Assembly: GCF_018459925.1 (NCBI RefSeq)
Contig: NZ_CP075371.1
Location: 1,302,001 to 1,366,000, forward strand
Direction: 5' to 3'
Length of the DNA stretch: 64,000 nt
DNA from: Nocardioides aquaticus
GTDB lineage: Bacteria; Actinomycetota; Actinomycetes; Propionibacteriales; Nocardioidaceae
The position numbers were made by a program, and so were the translations under genes. The notes under the pieces are model-generated. The model did no database searches. It saw only the letters and a list, made by a program, of their open reading frames with translations, and was not told where the DNA came from. Each line of letters begins with the position of its first letter. The first letter of the stretch is position 1. This document shows, one piece after another, positions 32,933 through 42,308 of this stretch.

Positions 32933-34009
32933 ATGCCGCAGACCCCCCTGACCCCCCGCCCCGACGCAGTCAGCCTCGCCGTCATCCCCGGTGACGGCAT
33001 CGGGCCGGAGGTGACCGCCGAGGCCGTGAAGGTGCTCGAGGTCGCCGCGCCCAGCGGGGTGAAGGTCGAGCAGAACCGCTACGACCTCGGCGCCGAGCGC
33101 TACCTCGCGACCGGCGAGGTGCTGCCGGACAGCGTCCTCGCGGAGATCCGCGGGCACGACGCGATCCTGCTCGGCGCCGTGGGGGGCCGGCCGGGCGACC
33201 CGGCGCTGCCGCCCGGCCTGCTCGAGCGCGGCCTGCTGCTGCGGCTGCGCTTCGAGCTCGACCACTACGTCAACCTCCGCCCGTCGCGGATCTACCCCGG
33301 CGCCGCCTCGCCGCTGGCGAACCCCGGCGAGGTCGACTTCGTCGTCGTCCGGGAGGGCACCGAGGGGCCGTACACCGGCAACGGCGGCGCGATCCGCCCC
33401 GGCACGCCGCACGAGGTCGCCACCGAGGTCTCGCTGAACACCGCGTACGGCGTCGAGCGCGTCGTGCGGGACGCCTTCGCGCGCGCGCAGCGCCGCCCGG
33501 CGAAGAAGCTGACGCTGGTCCACAAGACCAACGTGCTCGTGCACGCCGGCGCGGTGTGGTGGCGGATCACGCAGGAGGTCGCCGCGGAGTTCCCCGAGAT
33601 CACCGTCGACTACATGCACGTCGACGCGGTGATGATCCACCTGGTGACCAACCCGTCCCGCTTCGACGTGATCGTCACCGACAACCTCTTCGGCGACATC
33701 GTCACCGACCTCGCCGCCGCCATCACCGGCGGCATCGGCCTCGCCGCGTCCGGCAACGTCAACCCCGACCGCACCGCGCCGTCGATGTTCGAGCCGGTCC
33801 ACGGCTCGGCGCCCGACATCGCCGGCCAGGGGGTCGCCGACCCGACCGCCGCGATCCTCTCGGCCGGCCTGCTGCTGGACCACCTCGGGTTCGCCGACGA
33901 GGCGGCCGCGCTCGAGGCGGCGGTGATCGCCGACCTGGCCGAGCGCGACCCGGGCAGGCCCCGCCGTACCAGCGAGACCGGCGACGCCGTCGCGGCCCGC
34001 CTGGCCTGA
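32933..34009 (+). CDS. leuB: 3-isopropylmalate dehydrogenase
   Basis: 358 residues. Oxidatively decarboxylates 3-isopropylmalate in leucine synthesis; actinobacterial enzymes can also act on the methylmalate of a citramalate pathway. Family motifs: [20 protein letters not shown], the substrate Arg pair ([17 protein letters not shown]), [14 protein letters not shown], the metal-binding Asp region [20 protein letters not shown] and NAD-binding [20 protein letters not shown]. No SD before the ATG, but TAGGTT 7 nt upstream suggests its own leaderless promoter besides read-through from the leader. Confidence 0.96.
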   Translation: MPQTPLTPRPDAVSLAVIPGDGIGPEVTAEAVKVLEVAAPSGVKVEQNRYDLGAERYLATGEVLPDSVLAEIRGHDAILLGAVGGRPGDPALPPGLLERGLLLRLRFELDHYVNLRPSRIYPGAASPLANPGEVDFVVVREGTEGPYTGNGGAIRPGTPHEVATEVSLNTAYGVERVVRDAFARAQRRPAKKLTLVHKTNVLVHAGAVWWRITQEVAAEFPEITVDYMHVDAVMIHLVTNPSRFDVIVTDNLFGDIVTDLAAAITGGIGLAASGNVNPDRTAPSMFEPVHGSAPDIAGQGVADPTAAILSAGLLLDHLGFADEAAALEAAVIADLAERDPGRPRRTSETGDAVAARLA

Positions 34010-34042
34010 CCCGCCGAGAGCCAGGGGACTACCGTGCCTGCC

Positions 34043-35116
34043 ATGCAGATCAGCACCACCCGGACCAGCACCCCGACCACCGAGGACGCCCTCGCCCGGA
34101 TCCTCGCCGAACCGGGCTTCGGGACCCACTTCACCGACCACATGCTGACCGTGGAGTGGACCCCGTCGACGGGCTGGACGGGCGCGCGGGTCACGCCGTA
34201 CGCCCCGCTAACCCTGGACCCCGCGACCGCGGTCCTGCACTACGCGCAGGAGATCTTCGAGGGCATGAAGGCCTACCGCCGCGACGACGGGTCGGTGTGG
34301 TCCTTCCGGCCGGAGGAGAACGCCGCGCGGATGGTGCGGTCCTCGCAGCGGCTGGCGCTGCCCGAGCTGCCGGTCGAGGACTTCGTGGCCTGCGTCGACG
34401 AGCTGGTGCGCGTCGACGAGCGGTGGGTGCCGGACGCCGCGGGGGAGAAGAGCCTCTACCTGCGCCCGTTCATGTTCGCCTCGGAGGCGTTCCTCGGGGT
34501 GCGCCCGGCGCAGCACGTGACCTTCATGGTCATCGCCAGCCCGGCCGGCTCCTACTTCAAGGGCGGGGTCGACCCGGTCTCGTTGTGGCTGACCGAGGAG
34601 TACACCCGCGCCGGACGCGGCGGGATGGGCGCGGCGAAGACCGGCGGGAACTACGCCTCGTCCCTGGTCGCGCAGCAGGAGGCGACCGCGCACGGCTGCG
34701 ACCAGGTCGTCTTCCTCGACGCCCAGGAGGGGCGCTACGTCGAGGAGCTCGGCGGGATGAACCTCTACTTCGTCCACGACGACGGCCACGTCGTGACCCC
34801 CGAGACCGGGACGATCCTCGAGGGCATCACCCGCGCCTCGATCATCGAGCTCCTCGGCACGCTCGGCCACACCGTGGAGGAGCGTCGCTTCTCGATCGAG
34901 GAGTGGCGCGAGGGCGTGTCGTCGGGCCGGATCACCGAGGTGTTCGCCTGCGGCACCGCCGCCGTGGTCACCCCCGTCGGCGCCCTGCACCAGGCCGGCG
35001 GCTCCACCCCGGCGCCGGCGTCGGTCGAGCTGACGAACCGGGTCCGCCAGGCCCTGGTCGACGTGCAGTACGGCCGGGCCGACGACGCGTTCGGCTGGAT
35101 GCACCGCATCGTCTGA
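34043..35116 (+). CDS. ilvE: Branched-chain amino acid aminotransferase
   Basis: 357 residues, fold-type IV PLP enzyme of the BCAT2 group. The PLP Lys is in GMGAAKTGGNYASSLVAQ, with EIFEGMKAYR near the N-terminus and the phosphate-binding GTAAVVTPVG at the end. It makes leucine, isoleucine and valine from their 2-keto acids with glutamate. TACCGT lies 7 nt before the ATG at 34043, preferred over the GTG three codons earlier. 33 nt after leuB. Confidence 0.95.
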   Translation: MQISTTRTSTPTTEDALARILAEPGFGTHFTDHMLTVEWTPSTGWTGARVTPYAPLTLDPATAVLHYAQEIFEGMKAYRRDDGSVWSFRPEENAARMVRSSQRLALPELPVEDFVACVDELVRVDERWVPDAAGEKSLYLRPFMFASEAFLGVRPAQHVTFMVIASPAGSYFKGGVDPVSLWLTEEYTRAGRGGMGAAKTGGNYASSLVAQQEATAHGCDQVVFLDAQEGRYVEELGGMNLYFVHDDGHVVTPETGTILEGITRASIIELLGTLGHTVEERRFSIEEWREGVSSGRITEVFACGTAAVVTPVGALHQAGGSTPAPASVELTNRVRQALVDVQYGRADDAFGWMHRIV

Positions 35117-35157
35117 GCGCCCTGGTCGGCCGGCCCGGGCCCGGGCATGATGGCGGG

Positions 35158-35571
35158 ATGTCCCACCCGCTCATGTTCGACGAGGACGACCCGGTCCTCG
35201 CCCGGCTGCGCGCCGCGGCGGCCCCGCTGCCCGACGTGCACGAGAAGGTCTCGCACGGCCGACCGGTGCTGACGGCGGGGGAGAAGGGCAAGGTGTTCGC
35301 CGTCTACGGCGGGGGCGTGAAGGTGCGCCCGGGCGTGCACGAGCGGCACGACCACGCGGTCCTGCTCAAGCCGGACCCGGCCGAGGCCGGGGCGCTCGCC
35401 GGGGACGACCGGTTCTTCAGCCCGGCCTACTACGGGCCGTCCGGGTGGGTCGGGCTCGACCTCGACGGCGGCGCGCACGACGTCGACTGGACCGAGGTCG
35501 CCGAGCTGCTGGAGTCCTCCTACCGGACCGTCGCAGGGGCGCGGCTGCTGAGACGTCTCGAGGGCGGCTGA
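35158..35571 (+). CDS. MmcQ/YjbR family protein
   Basis: 137 residues with the CyaY-like YjbR fold: an N-terminal helical segment (LARLRAAAAPLPDVHEKVSH), a strand carrying the conserved KVFAVYGGGVKV, then DDRFFSPAYYGPSGWVGLDL and a C-terminal helix (VAELLESSYRTVA). Described as DNA-binding-like, with no established function. CATGAT is 6 nt before the ATG. Convergent with the FkbM gene, 6 nt apart. Confidence 0.82.
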   Translation: MSHPLMFDEDDPVLARLRAAAAPLPDVHEKVSHGRPVLTAGEKGKVFAVYGGGVKVRPGVHERHDHAVLLKPDPAEAGALAGDDRFFSPAYYGPSGWVGLDLDGGAHDVDWTEVAELLESSYRTVAGARLLRRLEGG

Positions 35572-35577
35572 ACCCGC

Positions 35578-36450
35578 TCAGCCCTGCTCGTCGCCCTGTC
35601 CCGCGCCCTGTCCCGCGCCCTGACCCTGCGGGGCGGGACGCTTGCGGAAGCGCTGCAGGCGCGCGACCTGCCGGGCGACCTGGGGGTCGGCGGCGAGCTC
35701 GTCGCGGACGAACACCACGTTGTACTGGAGCGGGCGTCGGGTGTCGCGCGCCACCGGCAGCAGACCGTGGCGGCGGAGGTGGGCTGCGGTGTGGGTGTCG
35801 AGCCACTGCCCCTCCCACGTGACCTCGTCCTCGACCTCGAGGTAGAGGACGTCGATCCGACGCAGCACGTCGGGCCCCGAGCAGAGCACGGCCTCGTTGG
35901 CGCCCTCGACGTCGATCCAGGCGACGATCCGGCCGCTGCCCTCGGCGAGCGAGGGCTCCTCGTCGAGCCGGACCGCGGGGACGGAGACGGTCTTGGACTC
36001 GACCTCGCGCACGTGGTGGACCAGGGAGGCCATCCGCGAGGTGAGCGGGCGGACCCGGTTGCCGAGCTCGACCGGCAGGTGCAGCTCGACCTCCCCCGAG
36101 GTCGGCGCGACCGCCACGTTGCGGTAGTCCACCCCCGCGGCGAGGACCTCGTCGCGGTACTTCTCGTGCACGTACGGGTTCGCCTCGAAGGCCAGGCTCG
36201 TGACGCCCGGGAGCTCGCGGGTCGCCCACAGGCTGAACGACGCCTCGTGGGCGCCGATCTCGAGCGCGATGGCGGGCTCGACGCGGCGGCACAGCTGATG
36301 GAAGAAGTCCATCACGCGCTGCTCGACCTCGGGGGACTCCAACGGCGAGGTCTCCGCCGCCGCAGCCCAGGTCCGGGCCCAGGCCAGGTACTGCAGCGTC
36401 TCGGTCTCGCCCGGCTGGTCGGCGGTGGGGGCGGTGGGGTCGGTCGTCAC
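35578..36450 (-). CDS. FkbM family methyltransferase
   Basis: 290 residues. Rossmann core with ALEIGAHEASFSLWATREL (SAM motif I), LAFEANPYVHEKYRDEV (motif II), the FkbM-typical SLVHHVREVESKTVSVPAVR and RIVAWIDVEGANEAVL, and a C-terminal DEVTWEGQWLD. These enzymes O-methylate sugars or secondary metabolites. The extreme C-terminus is a GQGAGQG low-complexity tail after a basic stretch. GTG start with a GAGG motif upstream. Stands alone, so the acceptor is unknown. Confidence 0.83.
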   Translation of the reverse strand: MTTDPTAPTADQPGETETLQYLAWARTWAAAAETSPLESPEVEQRVMDFFHQLCRRVEPAIALEIGAHEASFSLWATRELPGVTSLAFEANPYVHEKYRDEVLAAGVDYRNVAVAPTSGEVELHLPVELGNRVRPLTSRMASLVHHVREVESKTVSVPAVRLDEEPSLAEGSGRIVAWIDVEGANEAVLCSGPDVLRRIDVLYLEVEDEVTWEGQWLDTHTAAHLRRHGLLPVARDTRRPLQYNVVFVRDELAADPQVARQVARLQRFRKRPAPQGQGAGQGAGQGDEQG

Positions 36451-36578
36451 GTGGCCTCGTTCCGAGATGCTCGGTGATGGGGTGGTCGGGCAATCCCGGC
36501 CGACCCTAGCGGTCCGGAGGTCCCGGGGCGGGGGTCCCCGCGCCGCGTGTGGTGGGGTCCTCGCGCACCCGGCGCGGA

Positions 36579-36584
36579 TATCCT
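36579..36584 (+). promoter_or_regulatory. -10 element, leaderless promoter of the protein kinase gene
   Basis: TATCCT, 6 nt before the GTG at 36591; decides the start over the longer open frame at 36549. Confidence 0.6.
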
Positions 36585-36590
36585 CGGCGC

Positions 36591-38471
36591 GTGACCTCGA
36601 CCCACTCCTCGCCCCCGGTGCGCCCGCGCGTCGGCGACTACGAGCTGATCGTGAAGATCGGCGAGGGCGGGATGGGCGTGGTCCACCTGGCCCGCCGGCC
36701 CGGCGAGGACCGGGTCGCGCTGAAGGTCCTCCGCCCGCACGTGGTGGGCGACGAGGAGGCCCGGGCGCGCCTGGCTCGCGAGGTGTCGTCGCTCGGGCGG
36801 ATCCGGAGCCGCTGGGTCGCCGAGATCGTCGACGCCGACCCGTGGGCCGAGGTGCCGTACGTCGCCACCCGCTACGTGCCGGGGCTGTCGCTGCACGACC
36901 ACGTGCTCGAGGACGGCAAGGTGACCGGCCGCGACCTGACCTGGTTCGCCGGGTGCCTGGCCGAGGGACTGGCCAGCGTGCACGCCGCCGGGGTGCTGCA
37001 CCGCGACGTCAAGCCGTCCAACGTGCTGATGGAGGGCCGGACCCCGATCCTGATCGACTTCGGCCTGGCCCGCGTCGCCGACGACCCGAAGCTCACCCAC
37101 ACCGGCTGGCTGCTCGGCACCCCCGGCTACCTCGCCCCGGAGATCCTGCACGGCGACGAGCCGACGCCGGCCGCCGACGTGCACTCCTGGGCGGCCACCG
37201 TGGCCTACGCCGCGACCGGCGCGCCCCCCTTCGGACGCGGCCCGGCGATGGCGATCATGGACCGCGTCCGCCGCGGCCAGCACGCCCTCGACGACCACCC
37301 CGACCTCCCCGAGCCGCTGCGCTCCGTCGTGGTCGCCGCCCTCGACCCGGAGCCCGCGGAGCGCCCGGACCTCGCCAGCCTGCTGGACTGGCTGCGTCCG
37401 CAGTCCACCCGCCCGCACGACCGACCCGTGCCGCCCCCGCTCGGCCCCTCCGGACGCGACGCCTGGGTCGGCCTCGACGCCGACCTCGACCCCGACCCCG
37501 ACGCCGGCCCCGACGGGGGCGACGGGGAGGCGGGCTGGACCCACGAGACGGCGCCCGTCGGCCTGCACCACTGGCAGGAGGACACCACGCTGCGAGGCGG
37601 CCCGGACCCGGACGACGCCCACGACACGCGGGTGCTGACCGCGGTCGACGACCGCGGGGCGCCCGGGCGGGACGACACCTGGCTCCCGGGCGCCTGGCAG
37701 GACGCCCCGCCGCCCGCCCGCCAGGACGACCGGGACGACCACGACGACCGGGACGGGCGGTACGACGCCCGCTCCAGCGACCGGTCCGACGGCCGGTGGG
37801 ACGAGCGGTGGGACGAGCGGTGGGACGAGCGGTGGGACGAGCGGGACCCCGAGCAGGTCTGGGAACCCTGGCAGCCGCCTCGCGCCACCGCCGCCGAGCG
37901 CGCCCGCCGCGGGTCGCTCCTCCTGCTGACCGGGGCCACCGTCGCCGCCGCCGTCGCCACCTTCCCGTGGCTCGCCACGATCGCCTCGCTGCTCGTGGTG
38001 TGGGTGCTGCGCAGCGGCTCGGCGGCCCGCTCCCGGGTCGCGGACCGCCGCCTGCGGCGCGGTCGGTCGAGCTGGTGGGAGGGTCCGGCCCTCGTCCTCG
38101 GAAGCCCGCTCCACCTGCTGCGGGGCCTCCCGAGCACGATCGGGCTGGCCCTGGTGGCCGGAGCGCTGGCGGCCTCCGCCGGCCTGGTCGCGGTCGCCGT
38201 GACCGGCGAGATGCCCCGCGCGCTGGCCGTCGCCGGTGCGGCCCTGGCCCTCGCGCTCTGGTGGGGCCCGGGGGCCAGCCGGGTGCGCGGACCGGTCGGC
38301 TCCGTCGTACGCCCCCTGGCGCACCGGGTGCCGGTCTGGCTGCTCGCCGTCGTGCTGGTCGGCGGGGTCGCCGCCGGCCTGGCCGCGCTGGCCTCGGCCG
38401 GACCGGACTGGACGCCCGGCGGCGCCCCCTCGCTGACCGACCCGATCGGCTCGCTCGGCGGCCGTCCCTGA
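36591..38471 (+). CDS. Ser/Thr protein kinase with C-terminal membrane helices
   Basis: 626 residues. Hanks-type kinase domain ~15-275: glycine loop GEGGMGVVHLA, ATP Lys45 (VALKVLRPH), catalytic loop HRDVKPSNVL, DFGLARVADD and TPGYLAPEIL. A long Asp/Arg/Pro-rich, surely disordered linker follows (~285-430), including four DERW repeats. The C-terminal ~190 residues hold four or five hydrophobic helices (LLLLTGATVAAAVATFPWL, LALVAGALAASAGLVAVAV, VWLLAVVLVGGVAAGLAALA) with no extracellular sensor domain such as PASTA. So it is membrane-tethered, and its signal input is unclear. Confidence 0.9.
   Translation: MTSTHSSPPVRPRVGDYELIVKIGEGGMGVVHLARRPGEDRVALKVLRPHVVGDEEARARLAREVSSLGRIRSRWVAEIVDADPWAEVPYVATRYVPGLSLHDHVLEDGKVTGRDLTWFAGCLAEGLASVHAAGVLHRDVKPSNVLMEGRTPILIDFGLARVADDPKLTHTGWLLGTPGYLAPEILHGDEPTPAADVHSWAATVAYAATGAPPFGRGPAMAIMDRVRRGQHALDDHPDLPEPLRSVVVAALDPEPAERPDLASLLDWLRPQSTRPHDRPVPPPLGPSGRDAWVGLDADLDPDPDAGPDGGDGEAGWTHETAPVGLHHWQEDTTLRGGPDPDDAHDTRVLTAVDDRGAPGRDDTWLPGAWQDAPPPARQDDRDDHDDRDGRYDARSSDRSDGRWDERWDERWDERWDERDPEQVWEPWQPPRATAAERARRGSLLLLTGATVAAAVATFPWLATIASLLVVWVLRSGSAARSRVADRRLRRGRSSWWEGPALVLGSPLHLLRGLPSTIGLALVAGALAASAGLVAVAVTGEMPRALAVAGAALALALWWGPGASRVRGPVGSVVRPLAHRVPVWLLAVVLVGGVAAGLAALASAGPDWTPGGAPSLTDPIGSLGGRP
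37800..37847 (+). repeat. 12-bp tandem repeat in the kinase gene
   Basis: Four in-frame copies of GACGAGCGGTGG (the last GACGAGCGGGAC) encode DERWDERWDERWDERD. Likely to vary in copy number between strains. Confidence 0.9.
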
Positions 38472-38494
38472 CGTCCCGCCGTGCGACCGCACCG

Positions 38495-38528
38495 ACCGGA
38501 TCCTGAGACCTCTGTCCACATCCCGGGC
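38495..38528 (+). promoter_or_regulatory. Upstream control block of the cimA leader
   Basis: ACCGGATC (38495-38502), 9 nt, CTGTCC (38512-38517), then ACATCCCGGGC. Same order and spacing as upstream of the leuB leader (32394-32416), where the following bases form a perfect palindrome. Confidence 0.5.
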
Positions 38529-38547
38529 GTCGTGGCACGATGACGCC

Positions 38548-38595
38548 ATGAGCACCCCGTCGCGGCCCCTGCCGCACCGCCTCATCATTCGCTAG
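38548..38595 (+). CDS. cimA leader peptide (MSTPSRPLPHRLIIR)
   Basis: 15 codons ending in TAG, with Leu-Ile-Ile near the end. CACGAT is 6 nt before the ATG. Immediately followed by a perfect 10-bp hairpin and a T-tailed terminator, then cimA. Arrangement of an isoleucine/leucine-responsive attenuator. Confidence 0.8.
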   Translation: MSTPSRPLPHRLIIR

Positions 38596-38645
38596 CGCGT
38601 CGAGCTCCTCGACGCGCCCACCTCTCGTCCGCGGGAGGTTTTTTT
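38595..38645 (+). terminator. Attenuator of cimA
   Basis: First hairpin: GCGCGTCGAG (38595-38604) with CTCGACGCGC (38608-38617), beginning on the last base of the leader stop codon. Terminator: CCTCTC (38621-38626) with GGGAGG (38633-38638) followed by seven T (38639-38645). A stalled ribosome in the leader could change which of these forms. Confidence 0.82.
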
Positions 38646-38702
38646 GTGCCCCGACCCAGACGACCCACCAGCCGCACCCGACAGCCCAGGAGGGCCCGCC
38701 CG

Positions 38703-40307
38703 ATGGACCTGCACGGCGACTTCCACGTCTACGACACGACGCTCCGCGACGGCGCGCAGCAGGAGGGCCTGACGCTGTCGGTGGCCGACAAGCTGTCGAT
38801 CGCGCGGCAGCTCGACGGGCTCGGGGTGGGCTACGTCGAGGGCGGCTGGCCCGGGGCCAACCCCAAGGACACCGCCTTCTTCGCCCGCGCCAAGGACGAG
38901 CTGGACCTCCGCCACGCCAGGCTGACCGCCTTCGGCGCGACGCGCCGCGCCGGCGTGGCCGCGGCCGACGACCCGCTGGTCGCCGCGCTGCGCGACAGCG
39001 GGGCGGGCGTGGTGACGCTGGTGGCCAAGAGCCACGACCGTCACGTCGAGCTCGCGCTGCGCACCACGCTGGAGGAGAACCTGGCCATGGTGCGCGACAC
39101 CGTCGCCCACCTGCGCGCCGAGGGCCAGGAGGTCTTCCTGGACGCCGAGCACTTCTTCGACGGCTACCGCGCCAACCGGGCCTACGCCCTCGAGGTCCTG
39201 CGGACCGCGGCCGAGGCCGGCGCGTCCGTGGTCGCGCTGTGCGACACCAACGGCGGGATGCTGCCGGGCTGGGTCGGTGACGTGGTGCACGACGTGGTCG
39301 AGACCACCGGGGCGCGGGTCGGCATCCACTGCCACAACGACACCGGCTGCGCGGTGGCCAACACCCTCGCCGCGGTCGACGCGGGTGCGAGCCACGTGCA
39401 GGGCACCGTCAACGGGTACGGGGAGCGCACGGGCAACGCCGACCTGGTCGCGGTGGTCGCCAACCTCCAGCTCAAGCTCGGTCGCCAGGTGCTGCCGGAG
39501 GGGCTGCTGCGCGAGGCCACCCGGATCGCGCACGCCGTCGCGGAGGTCACCAACGTGCCGCCGGCGTCGCGGCAGCCGTACGTCGGCACGTCGGCCTTCG
39601 CCCACAAGGCCGGGCTGCACGCCAGTGCGATCAAGGTCGACCCGGACCTCTACCAGCACATGGACCCCCTCGGCGTCGGCAACGACATGAGGCTGCTGGT
39701 CTCCGACATGGCCGGGCGCGCCTCGATCGAGCTCAAGGGCCGCGAGCTCGGCTTCGACCTGAGCAGCGACTCGGCCGAGGGTCGCGACCTGGTCGCCCGG
39801 GTCACCGGCCGGGTCAAGGAGCTCGAGCTGCGCGGCCACACCTTCGAGGCGGCCGACGCCTCCTTCGAGCTGCTGCTGCTGGAGGAGCTGGAGGGCGTGC
39901 GCCCGTCCTACGTCGAGGTCGAGTCGTGGCGGGTGATCACCGAGACGCTGACCCACGCCGCCCCCGGCGAGGAGGCGATCTCCGAGGCCACGGTCAAGCT
40001 GCACGCCGCCGGCGTCCGCTACGTCACGACCGGCGAGGGCAACGGGCCGGTCAACGCCCTGGACCAGGCGCTGCGGACCGCCATCGGCCAGGCCTACCCG
40101 CAGGTGACCCGGTTCGAGCTGATCGACTACAAGGTGCGCATCCTCGACCAGGGCCACGGCACGGACGCGATCACCCGTGTGCTGATCGAGACCAGCGACG
40201 GCGAGTCGTCCTGGGTCACCGTGGGCGTCGGCGCCAACGTGATCGAGGCCTCCTGGGGAGCCCTGCTCGACGGCCTCACCTACGGCCTGCGCCGCCAGGG
40301 CGTCTGA
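38703..40307 (+). CDS. cimA: Citramalate synthase
   Basis: 534 residues. HMGL-like TIM barrel with the metal/catalytic Arg motif [25 protein letters not shown], and [12 protein letters not shown], then the LeuA-type C-terminal regulatory domain (~370-530, ending [20 protein letters not shown]) that binds the feedback amino acid. The GGWPG motif and length separate it from 2-isopropylmalate synthase. It joins acetyl-CoA and pyruvate to give citramalate, a threonine-independent entry to isoleucine. ATG at 38703 has AGGAGG ~9 nt upstream (38688-38693); an earlier start at 38646 would add an Arg/Pro-rich tail. Confidence 0.93.
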   Translation: MDLHGDFHVYDTTLRDGAQQEGLTLSVADKLSIARQLDGLGVGYVEGGWPGANPKDTAFFARAKDELDLRHARLTAFGATRRAGVAAADDPLVAALRDSGAGVVTLVAKSHDRHVELALRTTLEENLAMVRDTVAHLRAEGQEVFLDAEHFFDGYRANRAYALEVLRTAAEAGASVVALCDTNGGMLPGWVGDVVHDVVETTGARVGIHCHNDTGCAVANTLAAVDAGASHVQGTVNGYGERTGNADLVAVVANLQLKLGRQVLPEGLLREATRIAHAVAEVTNVPPASRQPYVGTSAFAHKAGLHASAIKVDPDLYQHMDPLGVGNDMRLLVSDMAGRASIELKGRELGFDLSSDSAEGRDLVARVTGRVKELELRGHTFEAADASFELLLLEELEGVRPSYVEVESWRVITETLTHAAPGEEAISEATVKLHAAGVRYVTTGEGNGPVNALDQALRTAIGQAYPQVTRFELIDYKVRILDQGHGTDAITRVLIETSDGESSWVTVGVGANVIEASWGALLDGLTYGLRRQGV

Positions 40308-40315
40308 GCACGCGG

Positions 40316-41029
40316 GTGGGACCCGTCGAGCTGACCGACTCGGGGACGCTGGCCACGCTGCGGCTCGTGCTCGACCTGGTCGGCGTGTTCGTGTTCGCGC
40401 TGTCCGGGGCGCTGCTGGCGGTGCGGCGCGGGCTCGACCTGTTCGGGGTGCTGGTGCTGGCCTGGGTGGCCGGTCTCGGCGGCGGCACCCTGCGCGACCT
40501 GCTGCTCGGCCGGACCCCGCCCGCCGGCGTCAGTGACGGGCGCCTGGTCACGGCTGCGCTGCTGGCGGGCCTGCTGGTCTTCGGGCTCTACGGCGCCTAC
40601 CGCGACCTCGCCCGGCGGCACCCCGACGTGCGCTGGGGGCGGGCGTCGTACGCCGTGCGCGTGCTCGACGCGGTCGGGCTCGGTGTCTTCGCCGTCAACG
40701 GTGCCCTGCTGGCGCTGGCGGTCGGCGCCGGACCCCTGACCGCGACCATCGTCGGCGGGGTGACCGCGATCGGCGGCGGCCTGCTGCGCGACCTGCTCGT
40801 GGGGCAGGTGCCCGAGGTGCTGCGGCGCGAGCTCTACGCCGTGCCGGCCCTGACCGGTGCCGGGCTGGTCGTCCTGGCCGACCACCTCGGGGTGCTGTCC
40901 TCGGCGGTGGCGGTCGGCTGCGCCGGGCTGGTGACCGTGGTCCGGCTGGTGGCGGTGGGCCTCGACCTCAACGCGCCGCGGGCCCTGCGCACCGAGGGAC
41001 CGATCAGGTGGCCCCGCCGGGAGGAGTGA
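40316..41029 (+). CDS. Trimeric intracellular cation channel (TRIC/UPF0126) family protein
   Basis: About 237 residues, seven membrane helices in two repeats. The GG-containing kinks that define the family are seen twice: LGGGTLRDLLLGRTPP and IGGGLLRDLLVGQVPE. Prokaryotic TRIC proteins form K+-permeable trimers; some are called glycine transporters. GTG start 8 nt after the cimA stop. The 3' end overlaps the convergent TetR gene by 26 nt. Confidence 0.85.
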   Translation: MGPVELTDSGTLATLRLVLDLVGVFVFALSGALLAVRRGLDLFGVLVLAWVAGLGGGTLRDLLLGRTPPAGVSDGRLVTAALLAGLLVFGLYGAYRDLARRHPDVRWGRASYAVRVLDAVGLGVFAVNGALLALAVGAGPLTATIVGGVTAIGGGLLRDLLVGQVPEVLRRELYAVPALTGAGLVVLADHLGVLSSAVAVGCAGLVTVVRLVAVGLDLNAPRALRTEGPIRWPRREE

Positions 41030-41639
41030 CCGGCGGGCGGCCGACCACGCGCCGCACCAGGTCGGCCCAGCCGGCGAGCACCCGCTCGACCGGCAGCCCG
41101 TCCAGGCGGACCTGCTGCTCGAGCACCGGAACCTCCAGCGGCGCCAGCAGCGCGACCGCGAGCAGGGGCAGGTCGCCGTCGACCTCGAGCTGCGCGAGCA
41201 GGTGACGGACGTGCAGGGCGGCGAAGGAGTGCGCCCCGCTCGCGCGGGCGCCCTCCGCCCCGGCCGCCCGGATCAGCGTGGCGTGCTGGAGGGTCGTGCG
41301 CAGCCGCGATTCGCCGAGGGCCAGCAGGCGCTCGAGCGGGGGCGCGCCCGGGCCGAGCGGCGGGGGACCGGAGATCACCGCGGCCTGCCATGCGCGCTCG
41401 GTGTGGTCGAGCAGGGCGGCCATCAGCCCCCCACGGCTGCCGAAGCGCCGGAAGACGGTGCCCTTGCCGACCCCGGCCCGGGCCGCGAGCGCGTCCATCG
41501 TGACCTTGTCCGCGCCGAGCTCGGCGACCATCGCGGCCGCGGCGTCGAGCAGCAGCTCCCGGTTGCGCGCGGCGTCGGCGCGCTCGGGCGCGGCCTGGTC
41601 GGCCAGCGGGAGGAGCCGGCGGGCGGGGTCGGTGGTCAT
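41004..41639 (-). CDS. TetR family transcriptional regulator
   Basis: 211 residues. N-terminal helix-turn-helix at ~20-70 (NRELLLDAAAAMVAELG, MDALAARAGVGKGTVFRRFG), then a C-terminal ligand/dimer domain (TetR_C-like, GESRLRTTLQHATLIRAAG). Divergent from an FMN reductase gene; the intergenic region contains the 12-bp palindrome GGACCATGGTCC, its likely operator. Start at the ATG at 41639, since upstream codons run into the promoter region. Confidence 0.87.
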   Translation of the reverse strand: MTTDPARRLLPLADQAAPERADAARNRELLLDAAAAMVAELGADKVTMDALAARAGVGKGTVFRRFGSRGGLMAALLDHTERAWQAAVISGPPPLGPGAPPLERLLALGESRLRTTLQHATLIRAAGAEGARASGAHSFAALHVRHLLAQLEVDGDLPLLAVALLAPLEVPVLEQQVRLDGLPVERVLAGWADLVRRVVGRPPVTPPGGAT

Positions 41640-41696
41640 CGTGGGCCGAGTGTGGCAGAGCCCACCCGATCCGGTGGCGAGCCCGGGAATAGAACC

Positions 41697-41708
41697 GGAC
41701 CATGGTCC
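41697..41708. promoter_or_regulatory. Probable TetR operator
   Basis: Perfect palindrome GGACCATGGTCC, 13 nt before the reductase ATG and overlapping its promoter region (TAGAAC just upstream). Repression released by a quinone or electrophile is a reasonable guess. Confidence 0.6.
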
Positions 41709-41720
41709 GTTTGAGGTTCC

Positions 41721-42272
41721 ATGACTCACACCACCACCGTCGCCGTCCTCGTCGGCAGCCTCCGCGCCGACTCCGTCAACCGCCGCCTCGCGCTCGCCCT
41801 GCGCGACCGCGCCCCCGAGGGCGTCGTGCTCGACGTCGTCGACGACCTGGGCGCCCTGCCGTTCTACAACGAGGACGTTGACTCCGACGCCCTCGCGGTC
41901 CCGGCCGCCGCCCTCGCGCTGCGCGAGCGGGTCGCCGCCGCCGACGTCGTGCTCGCGGTCACCCCGGAGTACAACGGCACCATGCCGGCCGCGCTCAACA
42001 ACGCCATCGACTGGCTGTCGCGCCCGTACGGCGCCGGCGCCCTGGTCGGCAAGCGCTTCGGCGTCGTCGGCACCACCCCGACCCCGTACGGCGGCCAGTG
42101 GGCCCACGCCGACACGCTCCGCTCGGCCGGCATCGCCGGGGCCGTCCCGGTCGAGGACGTCACCGTCTCGCAGCCGGGCATTGACGTGGACCCGGTCGAG
42201 GACGAGGGCGTCCGGGCCCGTCTCGACGCCGCGCTCGCGACGCTCGTGGCGCGCGAGGACGCGGCTGCCTGA
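41721..42272 (+). CDS. NADPH-dependent FMN reductase (flavodoxin-like)
   Basis: 183 residues. Phosphate loop VLVGSLRADSVNRRLA, the strand-3 flavin motif VTPEYNGTMPAALNNAIDWLSRP and VVGTTPTPYGGQWAHADT, as in azoreductase/quinone reductase (SsuE/ArsH/YieF) enzymes. Cytosolic; reduces flavins, quinones or azo compounds with NAD(P)H. Under probable control of the divergent TetR regulator. A 22-bp repeat array starts 6 nt after the stop. Confidence 0.9.
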   Translation: MTHTTTVAVLVGSLRADSVNRRLALALRDRAPEGVVLDVVDDLGALPFYNEDVDSDALAVPAAALALRERVAAADVVLAVTPEYNGTMPAALNNAIDWLSRPYGAGALVGKRFGVVGTTPTPYGGQWAHADTLRSAGIAGAVPVEDVTVSQPGIDVDPVEDEGVRARLDAALATLVAREDAAA

Positions 42273-42278
42273 CCCGCC

Positions 42279-42308
42279 GAGATGACGCTTCCGGACAGCC
42301 GAGATGAC
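42279..42308 (+). repeat. 22-bp repeat array, left part, interrupted by the IS30 element
   Basis: One full unit (42279-42300, the GATGACGCTTCCGG variant) and the first 8 bases of a second. The remaining 14 bases are on the other side of the insertion sequence. Sense orientation relative to the FMN reductase gene. Confidence 0.92.
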
